Assembly: GCF_949628215.1 (NCBI RefSeq)
Contig: NC_134281.1
Span: forward strand, 8,380,501-8,444,500
Length of the DNA stretch: 64,000 bases
Origin: Phalacrocorax aristotelis
Lineage: Eukaryota > Chordata > Aves > Suliformes > Phalacrocoracidae
Direction: 5' to 3'
Below the pieces are notes generated by a model that saw only the letters and a list, made by a program, of their open reading frames with translations, did not search any database and was not told where the DNA came from. Shown piece by piece: positions 1-12,627 of the stretch (its first letter is position 1; each line of letters starts with the position of its first letter). The translations under genes and the position numbers were made by a program.

Positions 1-155
1 TTAAACTTGACTGTTTCATGGTCACTTTGGCCAAGGTGGCCCCTGATCTCCACTTCACCCATGATGCCCTCTCTGTTAATAAGCAGTTAGTCAAGGAAGG
101 CACCCTTCCTGGTCTGTGCTTGATTATTGACAATGAAATCTTCATGCTGCTACTT
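1..155 (-). mobile_element. CR1 LINE ORF2 fragment, endonuclease C-terminal part, decayed, cut by window edge
   Basis: Read on the minus strand, one frame gives a run resembling the end of the CR1 apurinic/apyrimidinic-type endonuclease. It reads KGAFLD, then an in-frame stop, then LLINREG, and ends in SDHETVKF at about positions 1-25. CR1 ORF2 proteins typically have a LLDLLLTN-like stretch followed by a GxLGxSDHE block here, so order and spacing both fit. The stop where a leucine is expected, and further stops above about position 160, show that it is dead. The element would continue to the left of the window toward its reverse transcriptase. CR1 moves by target-primed reverse transcription. 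What is seen is the motif order; family membership is from known CR1 proteins; the right edge is approximate. Confidence 0.82.
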
Positions 156-3100
156 ATCTCCACCTGTCTCAAAATACATTGAGATCAGTCCCTAGATTTA
201 TTTCTTGCTCTCAGTCTCAGGTGTAGCAATTAAAGAAATGTTCTGTATTGCTGAGAGCACCAGATGTGTGCAGTGGAGCATCCTATACTGACAAACATTT
301 TACTTTTAATGGTTCCTTTGGGTACACATTGGCGTCTGGTTTTATTTTTCTGTTTATACTTTATTTTTTTGTTTTATGGAGCTGTTTCCTTGATGGGGTT
401 TTTCAGTTTCTTGCCTCAGAGGATGGTTTGGGGTAGCACGGATTATGGCACAGCAGCATTAAAAGCTGTCTCCTGTTTCTGTTTTCAGTTTTTAAGGTCG
501 TTCCAAGTTCTTAATTTGAATCCTCCCATATGAAATAAAAGCAATGCAAAATGCCAACCGATTCTGAAACTTGCATTGTGGAACATACTGATATCTTCCT
601 GAACCTTCCTGATGTTGTCTTGATGTCTCTCTTGTCTTCTTGGACCTGGAACCAGACTTAAATACATAACAAGGTTCCTTCAGGAGCAAGGTTTTTCAGT
701 CACAGTAGTTGCAAACCTTTTTTCACCCACACCGTGGAGGTGGTGGACATGGGAAGGTGGCAGGTGATTTTTTCCCTCAAGGTGTACGTTTGCAGATTTT
801 CTCCTCCGCTCTAACTTTCAGCTGGTTCTTCACTGCCAAGTGGAACAAGATGCTGGGTTGTGAATCTCAGTGTGAGTCAAATGATGAAAGGCTGGAATGC
901 AGCAGCAGGCATATTCTAATGATTTAGAGAAATCTGATCTATTTTTCTCTGGGATATTTTGTACCAAACTGAGAGTGCCACGATGGATATGACTAGCTGA
1001 GAAGAGAGAAGAGGGACAAACTATGTTTATTGCTGTAAGTAGAGTAGAAAGTCTTTCCTGACCTCTGTGAGTGATTATCTTACTTCCTAAAGGGTGGAAT
1101 TTGACTACTTTGGCTAAAGTATGAGCACTTTTAAATGTCAGTCAGTGTGGTGGGTGCTATTTCTTCAAAATAATATAGGCAGTGAAAACACAGATCTTCA
1201 CACACTTATTATTTATGAGGAGTGTCAGGTGTATCATGATACCGCGACCAGTAGAATTCTAATACGTGAGCTCCTTATCTTGCAAAAACTTCATTTATTT
1301 ATTTTTTCGAACAATGATTTGGGTAAAACCACAGAGAGCAAAAGATTAAAGCTCTGTCAGATAAAAAGTAATGTTGTACTATTTCAACTATCCTAGTTTT
1401 CAGAAGAGAATGAAATATGCAGTAATTCACACAGACATCATAAATATTGAATAACCATTGCAGTGGATTGTATTAATAGATACACAAGATGAATAAAAAC
1501 ATATTTGATTTAGTCCGCTGCTGATGCTGCCAGTGGATTACAAGGACTAACCTGTCAACTGCAATGCTACCCATCAAATAGCTGTAATTCAAATCTTTCC
1601 TTTTTTTTTTTTTCCCTCCCCGAAAAACAAAGTAGTCATGATAAATAACTGCCCTTACAAAATTTTATTTCTCTGGCGACTGATCCTGATCTTACCCATC
1701 TAATTGCATGCCCATGAATATTCCTGTCAATTCAGCTAAGAAAGTTCATCACATCCATAAATCATTTTGGGATTTGGAGCCACGATGTATCACATTAATC
1801 CCTGACCTCACTCAACTACCTGTGCATCTACTTGGCCTGATACCACATGACACATCTTGGGCATGAATTTGTTACGAGAACTCCTGAAGCATAAATAGGA
1901 GCCAGGCTCTCAGCTGAGATCAGGTCCTATGTTACCCTCTCTCCTTCTGTCTTGTAGGGATGAGCATTTTGAGGGTGGAGGTTAACAGGCATTCCTGTCT
2001 ATGCATGGCATCCTGCTCCTTTATGTTGACATGAATGGACCATTTCCTAGGAGATAACTCAAAATAAAATAAATTATTTGAAAGATATTAATGTTAAAAA
2101 ATTCCATGGAGTTCATCTTCTCAGAAGACTCCTATTACCAGGTAGCTCTCTATGGATCAGGGCTCCAGGATGTCGCATTTGATCCATTTCCCCTTCACTG
2201 TATGGCAAAAACTGTGTGTTACCAGACCACCCAAACCCTTTTTCCTGTATTACATTGCCAGTTAGCTGAGGAGTGCTGCCAAGAGCCCCTGCATCCCCGG
2301 CCCTGGCTCTTGGTCGCCAGCCTTTTTTCCTCCTTGGTGCCAACCTCTTACAGTAACATCTCCAACAGGTTGAAGACAAGTGGGAGTGATGTTAGTAGGA
2401 GGTTTCCTCCTGTCACCATGGATCCAGAGTGGTGCAGTACACTTCAGGCCCCAGACGCTTGAGGCTACAATTTAATATCCCCCCATGTATTTGAGAAGTG
2501 ATAAAACATACCCTCCGTTTTGGTTAGCTTTCTTCCACCTCCAGTGGCTTTTCAGATCAAATCTAGTGAAAGAATTGCCCATGAGTTGGCATTAGAGGTG
2601 TGCCTCTAGGAAATATATCACCTCAGTTAGAATGTGCTAATTCAGAAATACCTTTCCCACCTTTTTGTTGCCCTTGTTAGGGAAAAATGCTCCCCTTCAA
2701 ACTCCAGCTAACTGATTACCTGCCAGTTCTGAAGCTGTGCTCTGAATTAATCTGCTCCAAAAGCCAACAGAGATGACTTATGTTTGGGCACCTCACAGAA
2801 AAGCAGGGAGATGAAAAGCCTTAGGAAAACTTTGACAAACAACTTGGAGTGTTTGACCAACTATGCACAGCTGCTGGTGAATGAAAAATGCAAGTAACAT
2901 GCCAAACAGAGACAAGAGGTGGTCAACAGGGAAGGCAGCTTTCATATCTGCACTGAGCATTTTATTCTCAGGAAAGGAGAGGAAATGTGCCGAATTACCT
3001 GTAGGAGGTGTGCCTGCTTTTGCTAATAGATGTACCCAGTTTATACATTGATTCCTAACCAGTCTGATCCTGTACCGATGTACACTCTGAGGTCAGTGGA

Positions 3101-6100
3101 GGTACACTCGTGTGCAGCACCTTAATTTGATTGATTTCATCCCACCCATTTAAACATGCCTTACAGGCTTGTTTGAAGAGCAGAACTGAAATATTTCTGC
3201 CCTCTCCGATTCCTGATTTCAGGCAGTGATGTCTTCTCATGAATCCTGGATACAATAGCACCAGCGTGACCCATCACTTCATTACTTCAATGTGCAGAGC
3301 TGTGTATTGTACTGAGGAGGATTTTATCTGGTCGGAATGGATCCAGTCCAGGAACAAATAAAGGAGTTAGAAATCTGATTATTTCTGGGCCAATTCTGTA
3401 TGAATTACAGCTTCTCAATTTTCCTGATGTCAGCTAGTTTTACTTCACTTTGTTTTCCCTGCCCACACAGGAGGTGAAGTATCTGGCTAGCACAGGCATC
3501 TTGATTAGCTCCACCATCTAGCTGATTTATTAACCATGATGTTGTCAGGAGATCTGACCTGAATTTTGGATCAGGTTGGGTTGAAACGTACCATATTCAT
3601 TGGCTGTTTCGGTGCATGCCAAGCTTGTTTCAAAATTGGGGATCCGCCTCATTGCCAGGAGCAGGGGCAGTGCGGTGGTTCCTCAGGCACCCTCTGTCAT
3701 CTGGCTCATCGAGTGCTGTCTGGGAGGGGCAGCCTAATTTCCTTCGCTTTGTACAAATGAGGAATCCTCTTGCAGGGAGGCAATTTCCCAATGACCAGAT
3801 ATAGCGGGCTTTTGTGTAACATTTTTCACTGTCAGCATGAAGGAATTAAAGGAAGATGATATGTTAGGCTCTAGGCTGCTCTGCACTGGTTCAGACAAGA
3901 GGGATAGGGAGAAAGAACCCTATTTATTTAATTTTTCAAGCTTCTTTATGATTGCTTTCCAATGATTTCAAAGTAGTGCAAGGCCAAGAAAGCACAGCTA
4001 GCTTGTTTAGCCTGATGTGGTATATGTTGCTTGTTTATTTCTTCTAGGGCATTATGTTTTCCTTGTATTTACTTAATGGTTTATATCTGACTAATGCACA
4101 TCTTTCAGAAGGTCATTCCAACTAGATTCAGTGATTGCTGGAATTTCTTATATTTTCTAAAACATTCAAAATTATATCAGTGTGTCAAGAGCCTCCCCTT
4201 GTGAAATTCTTCTATGTTTCTAGGCAAGTTCTGCAGACCTGATGGCTTTAGCAGACATAACTCTTGTAAGGACTCACTAAGGTTTTAAAGTATTTAATTG
4301 GTCTTGAATGTATAGCGCAGCTCTCCAAATACAGGACTGAGGTATTTACTGATCCCTTTTGTCTATTCTACACATTGAGGTTGTCATTTCTAGGTAGATT
4401 GACGCTTCTATAGAGGAATTGTAAACTGCGGTGGTTTTCAGCAGAAAAGGAGATGTTGCTAAGGGGGACTCGTGGGCGTACGTCCTTAGCTGCAGCGTGG
4501 CGACAGCTCTTCAGTTACTAGTTTTGGCACATCTCTTTAGCCTATGCCTGTTCTGAAGGTTAGAATAAGCAAAACTTTTATTTCACAGAAATGTTTTTAC
4601 CCTTTTGTAGAAGTTTTATTTACTTATCAAGTTTTCTTTTGAAATTTTTTCATTCAAGTTTTCATTTGATTTGGAACTACTTCTGCAGGGCTTTTCGGAA
4701 GTGTTAGCTGGATATTTTGTCCTGCTCCCTCCCAGGTGTGTGCCTGCCTGGTCCCGGTGCTCCTGGACCTTTTTGATGCACATATTCTTGTGCTGCAAAC
4801 TCAGAACTGGTGAAAAACTAACTTGCTTGTTTAATTTAGTTTCAAATTGTTACCCTACTAGGGAATTAATCTTCTTCCAGGATCTAAGGGCCAAAACACA
4901 ATTTTTACTGGTACCAGTTAGCACTGGTAACTAAATACCAGGTGACATCTTCAACATAATTTTCAGCACCTCAGTGCAGAAATTAAATGTATGTTATTAC
5001 AGAAAACTTTGAAAATTAGTGTAACGCTACAAGCTCTGGGGGCTCACTAAAACTTGAAGGGCACGTAGCATGAATCCTAAGTGAAGGCTCAGTCTGAAGC
5101 TCCCTTGCCTGACCTCTGTTACACTGCAGGTTTTTGGCCCATGGGACAGGATTTCCTAGTGCCAAATATGGGGAAAAATAAGTACCCAGCTCCAAAACCT
5201 GTTTTGAGGGGTTGTAGTGCCTTTGCCTAGAGGTGCAGGTGTGTACATCTCAGTCTTACCTTCCTGCCAGCCTCCCTGAGCAGTCAGTGCTGATGTCCTG
5301 CTTCTGCTGCTGCTCATGGGGATGGGAACGACCAAAACAGATCATTGTGGTAAGAATGCTCTAGACTTGCGCCAAGTAATTGAGTGGGAAATATCTCTTA
5401 CTTACCCAGCAGCTATATTTACTTAGCTAACGAATTTCTAATCAGGTAGAGGTTTAGACAGAATTTAGAATAAGTATTTGGATTAATAAAGAACACTGAT
5501 TTTAGAGCTGTGCCTTTTCTGTCATGTTGTTTGGGAATGATGGTGTGTAGAGAAGAGAGCTCGTTGCCAGGCTGGTATAAATAGCTGCAAGGGAAAGATG
5601 TCTATCAGGTGCAACAGGTACAAATCATACTCTGTCATGCAACAAATGCATGAGCTTTTCCAGCTCTCCTTTCTATTGGCAAGACAATGGTGTCCTGTGC
5701 ATAGCCTCTCCTGCAAAATTCGTGTTGTGGTGGAAGGTATCACATGCGCCAGCAAAGTCTTTCCGTGATGGAGATGGTGTCTCCAACTGGGACAGGCTCA
5801 GTTCTCAGCTGAGGGCGAGAGGAAAATCCTCTGGACAAAAATAATCTAGAGTGTTTTTGTTGTATTTTCTTCTAAAATAGATGTGAATTAATTCATTCAG
5901 GTTCTTGTCCTTTTGTCAGTTGTTCCTTAGTGATGAGAACCCTGAGTGCATTTTTATAACATGCTTTCATGTATCTATTAATTTTTAAATTAATATTTTT
6001 CTCTTCTTAAAATTAAACTTGAGGATATGTGTTATGGAATGATGACAGCCTAAATTTGTTATGAATGCCTACAATAAAATTTTATTTTCTTATTAATAAA

Positions 6101-6900
6101 CACTTACATAAAAATAACAGTTGAGTATGTATTCACTGCCAAAATTGTGAAGAATGTCAAATCACTAAAAGGGAGAAATTACTAGCTAGACACCTGGAAT
6201 TGGAGCTTCTCAAGTAATAAACGAGCTTTTGACAGCTGTAGCTTTTTTTGCAGGTGCAAAAAGAACATTTTTATCTTTTTATTTTACCTGCTTTACATCA
6301 TTTAATGACTAGAATATTCCAAATTGGGGAAGAAATTGGAAGTTGAAAGAACAGGAAAATTTGTTTATCTTCTCCCATCGTATGAGTAAAAGGTGTTTGT
6401 GGGAGTTTAGGATTGACTAATTCTGATCTTGGAGAACATGGAAGCAAGGAAAAATAGCTCAGCTGGTTAATTGTTGGTAATACTTGCACTGTTAGGTACA
6501 CCAACTAACTTGAAATGAACGTTTTGATTATATTTTCTAAAACAGGCACACTATAGTTCTATTTAAACAATTATGTTCTGGATATTTTTGTTCAGAAGCA
6601 GGATGACACAAAGCACACATTAAAAAGTTCATCAGGTGACTAAAAATGCCACGTCCCGTTTTCTCACAAATCAAATGTAGAAATCAAAAACCAAAATAAA
6701 TGCTAAGGTATATAGTGATGTAAGTATGGTTTTAACATATTCTCTCAGTTAACAAAAACAAATATTAAATATAACCTCAAAGCTACCTTTCTTTGCAATT
6801 AAACATTTCTATTAGTTGTCAGTCTCTGAGAATATCCCTTTCTCATGAGTGTCTGTTAGAAGGCACAACTGCAATGCAAATTGAGTTACTTAAATTGTGA
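156..6900. other. Non-coding DNA, no gene recognised
   Basis: I see no gene here. The stretch is AT-rich with scattered short open frames on both strands, none with a recognisable domain. It has a T tract near 1600 and TATA-like words CATAAATAGG near 1890 and TATAAATAG near 5576, without other promoter signals. There are also short AT palindromes at about 5977-5994 (near-perfect) and 6073-6086 (perfect, AATAAAATTTTATT). The part from about 5880 to 6800 is especially AT-rich. No interspersed repeat family could be recognised. Confidence 0.6.
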
Positions 6901-6910
6901 TTTCCTGGTT

Positions 6911-6970
6911 CTGATTTAAACCACTAATAATTAATAAAACTGATTTAAATCAAAGCGATATAAATTGGTC
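6911..6970. repeat. TGATTTAAATCA palindrome stretch, possible relic of a short DNA transposon
   Basis: The palindrome TGATTTAAATCA (6941-6952) is preceded by a partial copy CTGATTTAAA (6911-6920), and an AT-rich spacer lies between them. Some short non-autonomous DNA elements of turtles and other sauropsids are dense in this word; I recall that only generally, so the family is not named. The same 12-mer recurs at 48375-48386, and the core GATTTAAATC at 10320-10329. It may simply be an AT-rich palindrome. Confidence 0.3.
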
Positions 6971-8934
6971 TGTCCTGCCTTAAAACTAATTAAGGATGTG
7001 CCTTGAAAGCATGCTTATATCAGTGCTCTGACTTAGTGGGTTCTTGGTATCACTCAAGTCTTAATAAATCACAGCAAGGGATGGAATTTTTATTTAGTTC
7101 AACAGTCTCGATGTCTGAATTTAAGGCCACTGAAGAATAGATTAACATTTATAATTGCTAGGTTGATCAGTAAAGCAAATTAAAAATGGGGATTTCAAAA
7201 CAAATTAACCTTTGCAGCACATCATGTGGAGACAGACAGACAGTGAAATCATTGAAAAGGTTTTCCTCATCCTTGGAGTGATTTGTCACAAATCACCGCA
7301 CCCTCCATGATGCTTTACTGCTCTGCAGCAAGCAGCCTCTGGAGTCTCAATGTCCAAAAAATAAACTGTGATAACTGAAAGAACATAGACAGTTTGAGGC
7401 TGGCAAGTCGCTGCATGAGCTATCGTTGCTTTGCGTCGCTCCAGGCAGACTTGTATATTTTGGGACTAAGATTAGGATGTTTAGGCTAGGATCAAATCAG
7501 TTTATAATTAGATATGTGCAGGCTCTGCCATATTGAGGCTCATGCTTCCCTACATCTACCCTCCACATTTAATGAGACTGTGCTTTAAAGCAGTCAATGG
7601 AAAAAGGATCTTCTGTACCCACACACTTTTATGCTTCAAATCTCCCCGTCCTGCACTTTGCTGAAAACCTTTCACTGCTCAGTTGAGAGGCAGCTCAGGT
7701 TTTCCCAAAAGCTGTCCCTCTTTGGGATACCACATGGATAGAACAGGACAGTGTGTCAATATGGTCTGTGTTGTACTTATGAAATTAAGAGCTAGATGCC
7801 ACCTGGAGAGAACATCTATATGTGACCAGCACCTGTGTATGTGCCATGCTTCTCCTCTGTAGAAAAGTAGTCTTAACTGGAGAAGATGGAGTTGAGTTTG
7901 ATGGCATCATACAAAATCTGAGGAGGTCTGAGACTGTTCCTTCCATGTCCAGACATCTATAGAGATGAAAGATGCTGTCAAATGCAGGAAAATGTTGCAG
8001 ACCCCCATGGAAGGATGCATGGGGAAAGAGTGGGGAAGTCTAAGGTCAGATAATGATAGAGAGAACGGAAAGAGCAACAGCATCGCCTATCAGAGCAAAC
8101 AGTTTCAGTCTCTTCTCTCACAGGTACGTGAACGTCTGGAGAGTTCTTGTCAATTGATGCAGCTGATGAGGACTCCAACACAGTGAGCTTGTCATCCCAA
8201 GGAACAGAAGACAAGGTAACCGCACTTTCAGCGTAGGCACATTTGATGTGTTTTGCTATCGTGGTCTATAGGCTCCCAGAAAATCACTGTTTTCACGTAC
8301 ACAGTGCTTTGCCCAAAATCTCCACTCCTATGGGCAACCTTTGGTACCTTCAATGTGCATCACTGATGGCTGAAGTTGAATGCAGAAGAAATAGTCCCTA
8401 TTTCTCATAATTTAACTGTGTGCCTCCACAGTCCTTAGCAGAACTGAGTGGTTAGAAACCAATGTGGAGTACGTGACCCAGCAGTCTGACCCTGTGGAAA
8501 GTATTAGATTATGCAGATGGTTTATCCACATCCTTTGTGTAACAGTAGAACTATTGTATAACTTGTCTTTTTTCCTATGAGTGGACTGACGTGTGTGGGG
8601 AAACTGGTAGTAATATCTCCTGATCCTAAGGCTGCAGGAGGATATAAATAGGGAACCAACAGCGGTATTAAAAGCTTCCTCTGAACAGATTTTTTTTTTT
8701 CCTAAGTTCCTAAACAGAACTAAAATGAAAACAAGCTAAACTAAACAGAGTGGATTAAACACAGAACTGTGGCAGGTATTGTCATCACCGCTCACAGCAA
8801 GCGAATGGTATTTTGCTAATGGGAAAGCAAAGCCAGGGAGGATCCTTAAAGCTGTCCAAACTTGAGCAATGGAAACGCAAAATGTTTTTCTACATGGTAG
8901 AGCACAGATGAACCACCTAGCTCCTGATACTGCA
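6971..8934. other. Non-coding DNA, no gene recognised
   Basis: No gene is seen. A TATA-box-like word TATAAATAGG occurs at about 8642, and a T tract at about 8691-8700. The frames at 7965-8214, open on both strands, are short and carry no recognisable domain. No recognisable transposon was found. Confidence 0.55.
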
Positions 8935-9105
8935 GCACGGGGTGCCGGTGGCACTGGCTGAGGCGTGGCAGTCGGTTGTGCAGTGCACGCATGGGCATGG
9001 CATCGGGTGTGGGAGGTGGGGACGGACCTCTCCTTCCTGCCAGGCCCACGCCAGCTGAGGGGCGGTCAGAGCTGAGGTGCTTTGGCTTCTGTCATCGAAG
9101 GGTGG
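8935..9105. other. GC- and CpG-rich patch
   Basis: By direct count about ten CpG dinucleotides fall in some 165 bases, in sequence clearly more GC-rich than its neighbours. The surrounding kilobases show few CpGs. It is too short for a CpG island by the usual length rule. Possible explanations are an unmethylated regulatory element or a GC-biased conversion patch. Minus-strand frames are open through it, but they are short and GC-rich DNA loses stop codons by composition alone. Confidence 0.45.
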
Positions 9106-12100
9106 CAAAAAGTGGGTGGTAGCTGAGAGAAAGCTGATGGGGCAGGTATTGATAAGTTACTGAATAGTCAGCCAAATATTTGGAATATTTTTCAGAAGTT
9201 TTGGCAGACAACAGAGGATTGCAGTCTGGAAGAAAAAGGTACCTATCTGTCTGTCTTGTTCAGTAGATGTTTCCAGCTGCTGGCAATGGTACTGGCAATT
9301 GGGCCTAGTTAATAAATGAAAAGTTATTGGGTTTTAATGCATGCAAATTGCACAATTTCCATAGATATTCAGCTAAATATGCCCTGCTTTGCATGCCCTG
9401 TTTTTCTCATCTAAATAAACTGCAGTTGTTCAAGAATCTCTCCCATTCCCCATGCTATATTATTTCCTGAATATTTTTTTTTTCCTATGGGGAATGAAGT
9501 GTTGCACATGGACTTTTTCCAAAATCAAAGCTCTTTAGTATGGTTGGCCTTTCTGGTCTACCTTATTACTGATATTTACACAGATGTACTGGCAAAAACA
9601 AATTTATTGCAATATTTATTGGACTCAATTTGAGGTTATTTATAATGTGGTTAGATGGCTATTTATTAGACATGTCACAGTAGCTATTTAATGCTTCTAT
9701 AGCTGTCTAGCTGAGACTACAATATTAAACAGCATTTGTTGTATATAATCCAGAAAATGTTACAGAAAGAGTAGATTCTAAGATAAAAAGATGCAACCGT
9801 CAGAGTAATGGAGGAACGAAGCACAGAAACATAGTTTTAAACAGTAATTCTCAGCCAGACTGAGGGAAGGAATATTCAGGATGTGAAGAAGTCCAGGTGC
9901 AGATTCTAAGTTCTCTAAAGTGCACTAGCGCTCTGCCTAACAGCTGACCTTTCCCTCATGAAATGGACATTTTTCATTTAGAAAAGGAAATGAGAATCAT
10001 CATCTTTGATTTTCTTGCACTGATTAAGTAGAGCTAAAAAGTTCTATGGGACCATTTTCTGTAGGAAACTATGTCATAAAAATCAAGCATTTCACAGGGA
10101 GGTGTTACTTTGACATTTTTAATGCTTTGTGTTAAGGTGACATCGACTATTTAATTTCTTTGTGATGAATTCAGATGACAATTTTTTTCATATTGATGTT
10201 ATAAATTTTTTTTTAGCTCTGTGTTTCACTGTTGTGTCATCATGATTTTTTTTGGGGACAAAAATCTTCAGTCTCTCTTAACATCTGTAAGTTTTAGTTT
10301 GTTGGTATTTTTTAAATTAGATTTAAATCAGAAAATAAATGCACATGTTGACTTTCCTAAGAATAAACCTGGATAAGGCTTGCCTGCAAGGAAGAACAGA
10401 CTGTAAGGGTAAAAATTTTCCCCAAAATTATTAATTTCCTTTAAAAAATAGTTTCCTGTAATCTTCAGAAAATGCAGATTCTTTAGGAAAACAAATCCCA
10501 TATTTTCATATACAGACACAGGCTATCTTAAAATATCTCATAAAAAAACCTCAGTCTTGTTACTTCTGTTTAACAGATAGACCCATTTCTGTGGGAAGGT
10601 GCGGAGGAGAGAGGAAATGAGGCCACTGGAAGGTTTTGCAGGTGTGAGGGTGAAGCTGGGCAGCCGCCGGTTTCCATTTCTCGTGAGGGTGCAAAGGGGA
10701 AAGGGGGGAGCATGGGGTGAAAGGAATTATTCTCCTTTTTCTCATGCCTTCATTTTTGCATTTTCTCATGGAAAAAGAGTGTGTTTGCAGACAGTGTCAC
10801 TGCTGTGCAGAAGCAGCAGACCCCATCCCAGCTTTTCCCTTTCCTGGCCTAACTCAAGTTGTCCAACCCAAGTTCCATGGGACTACATTCCCTGTGTAGT
10901 TAGCCTACCATGGGACTTCAGTTTTCAGTGCAGGCTGTTGTGGACCAATAAATATGTATTTATCCTTTGGTTCTTGCAGCTAGAAGTGTCTTTAGATACT
11001 AGAGCCTTGAATGGTGTAGGATGAGATGCTGAGTAACACAGAGGCAGGAGGGCATGGGGGAAAACTCTCTGTCCAGAACACACAAGGGCTGGGAAGAGTT
11101 TTAATGATTATTTTTAAAAGACTGTAGCTGCCAACTAATTTCAGGCTAATGTTCCTGAGAAATTACAGTAGGAAATCAAGGACACTATACATTTTCTTAA
11201 ATTCATTAGCTGCCCATAGAGGGTTAAAGAGAACATAACTAAAAATAATTACATAGGAGTTATGGAGTTCAAACAGAACGTGTTTCTCTGCTTGCACAAA
11301 GCTTCAAGGGAGACAAATTAGAGAGGATTATTAGCATATTCCGCTTCTTCAACAAATCTTACAAGGAAGGAAAAACTTAATAATGTAAATGAGCTGAAGG
11401 TTCATGTTTCCATAATAGCTGTATCTGCACTATCCTACATGTGAAATTTATTCTCTCTGAGTGGTGATGCTGTTGAATATTTTTCAATTCTTAGCCATCC
11501 TATTTTTCCCCTGTAAGCAGCTCTTTTGAGTATGGATATTAACCTGCAGTCCTCTGTTAGCTAAAACTGTCTTTGGCTGCATTACATCTGGGCAAGGGCT
11601 CTTACAGAGAGCAAAGAGCAGCATGTAAAAACGATCAGAAATACACTCACAAAAATTCATATTTTATTTGAGCTTGTTCGTTCTAATTGTTCTCTTGAGG
11701 CTTGATCCGGAGCACAGAGAAATCCAAAGGGGGCTCACTGAGCTGTGGGTCAGGTTTGCAGGTCACCTGTATGTGGCAAGTGGTGAATAATGAGCAGCAC
11801 ACCGCACGGTGGCAGCTCCTCGGGCCTTACACTGATGATGGAGATGAGAATCCGGCCACTGATTTCATTAAGTGTAGTCTCAGGGCCAGAGGAGAGCATT
11901 GCCGCTCACTCCCCCTGCAGCAAAAGGCAATTGCAGACCTTAATGATCAGCAGGCTGGTGCGTCCCAGTAATGCAGCTGACCATGCCCTGATTAACTGGT
12001 GCAAACTGTGCCCCAGAATGTTTTCTCTGTAGAGTTAGCTGTTTGATGGATGGCAATGGTTCAAGAAGTTGTTAGAGTCACTGCTGGGACTTGATATAAT

Positions 12101-12513
12101 TACAAATGTATTTCCATGTGTAATTATGAGTACTTGGATGGCTGATTTGTCCCTCCCTCCCACTGATATAAACAGGTTGGGATTAATACATGTATTTTGC
12201 AAACAGAATTACATATATTGAAAACTGTTTAGGGTGGGCTTTATTTCTTATACTCTTTTTTTTTTCATTTTCTTAGAAGAATCCTTTAAACCGGTTCAAA
12301 AAGTTTGTTCTTGCAGAGAGAAATGTCCTTCCCTTTAGTCTAGATTAGGCATTTGGGTGGGAAATGGGATTTGGAGGTCCTGGCCTGCCTTTTTGTGCAA
12401 CCGTGTATGAACCACTTTGTGCTGTGGCCCTTTGTTGTCCTACCAAGCTTTGCTCTGTTTTGCTAGATTTAAAACTTGTGGGAGGTTTTTGTCATCTTTT
12501 GTCTTTTTTACAG
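9106..12513. other. Non-coding DNA with AT-rich, homeodomain/octamer-type words
   Basis: No gene is recognised. The part at 9300-9760 is AT-rich and high in sequence complexity. It carries an octamer ATGCAAAT (9341-9348) in TTAATGCATGCAAATTGCAC, the kind of text often seen in conserved vertebrate non-coding elements. GATTTAAATC lies at 10320-10329. The stretch 11220-11420 is similar, with TAATTA-type cores. The frame at 10599-11024 (141 codons) carries no recognisable domain. Conservation cannot be tested here. Confidence 0.5.
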
Positions 12514-12627
12514 GCACCAGAATGGTATGATCCAAGACCAGGGGTTCTGGACATCACCATAGTAATCGTGATAGGGTTTTGGGAGCCTTTTGGTCAATCC
12601 CAAAACTCCCATCTGGTTCCACAGTGA
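12514..12627 (+). other. Open segment behind a strong splice-acceptor-like site, doubtful exon
   Basis: A pyrimidine run ending TTTTTTACAG (AG at 12512-12513) looks like a vertebrate 3' splice site. The frame that follows begins APEWYDPRPG and stays open for 37 codons to a TGA at 12625-12627. A donor-like TTG|GTGAGC follows at 12643/12644, after the stop. No domain is recognised. If real it would have to be a terminal or non-coding exon. Acceptor-like strings occur often by chance in T-rich intronic DNA. Confidence 0.15.

Noticed and set aside
1885-8651. TATA-box-like words at about 1890, 5576 and 8642
   Set aside because: TATAAATAG-type words occur by chance in AT-rich DNA. No initiator, CpG rise or open gene lies at the proper distance.
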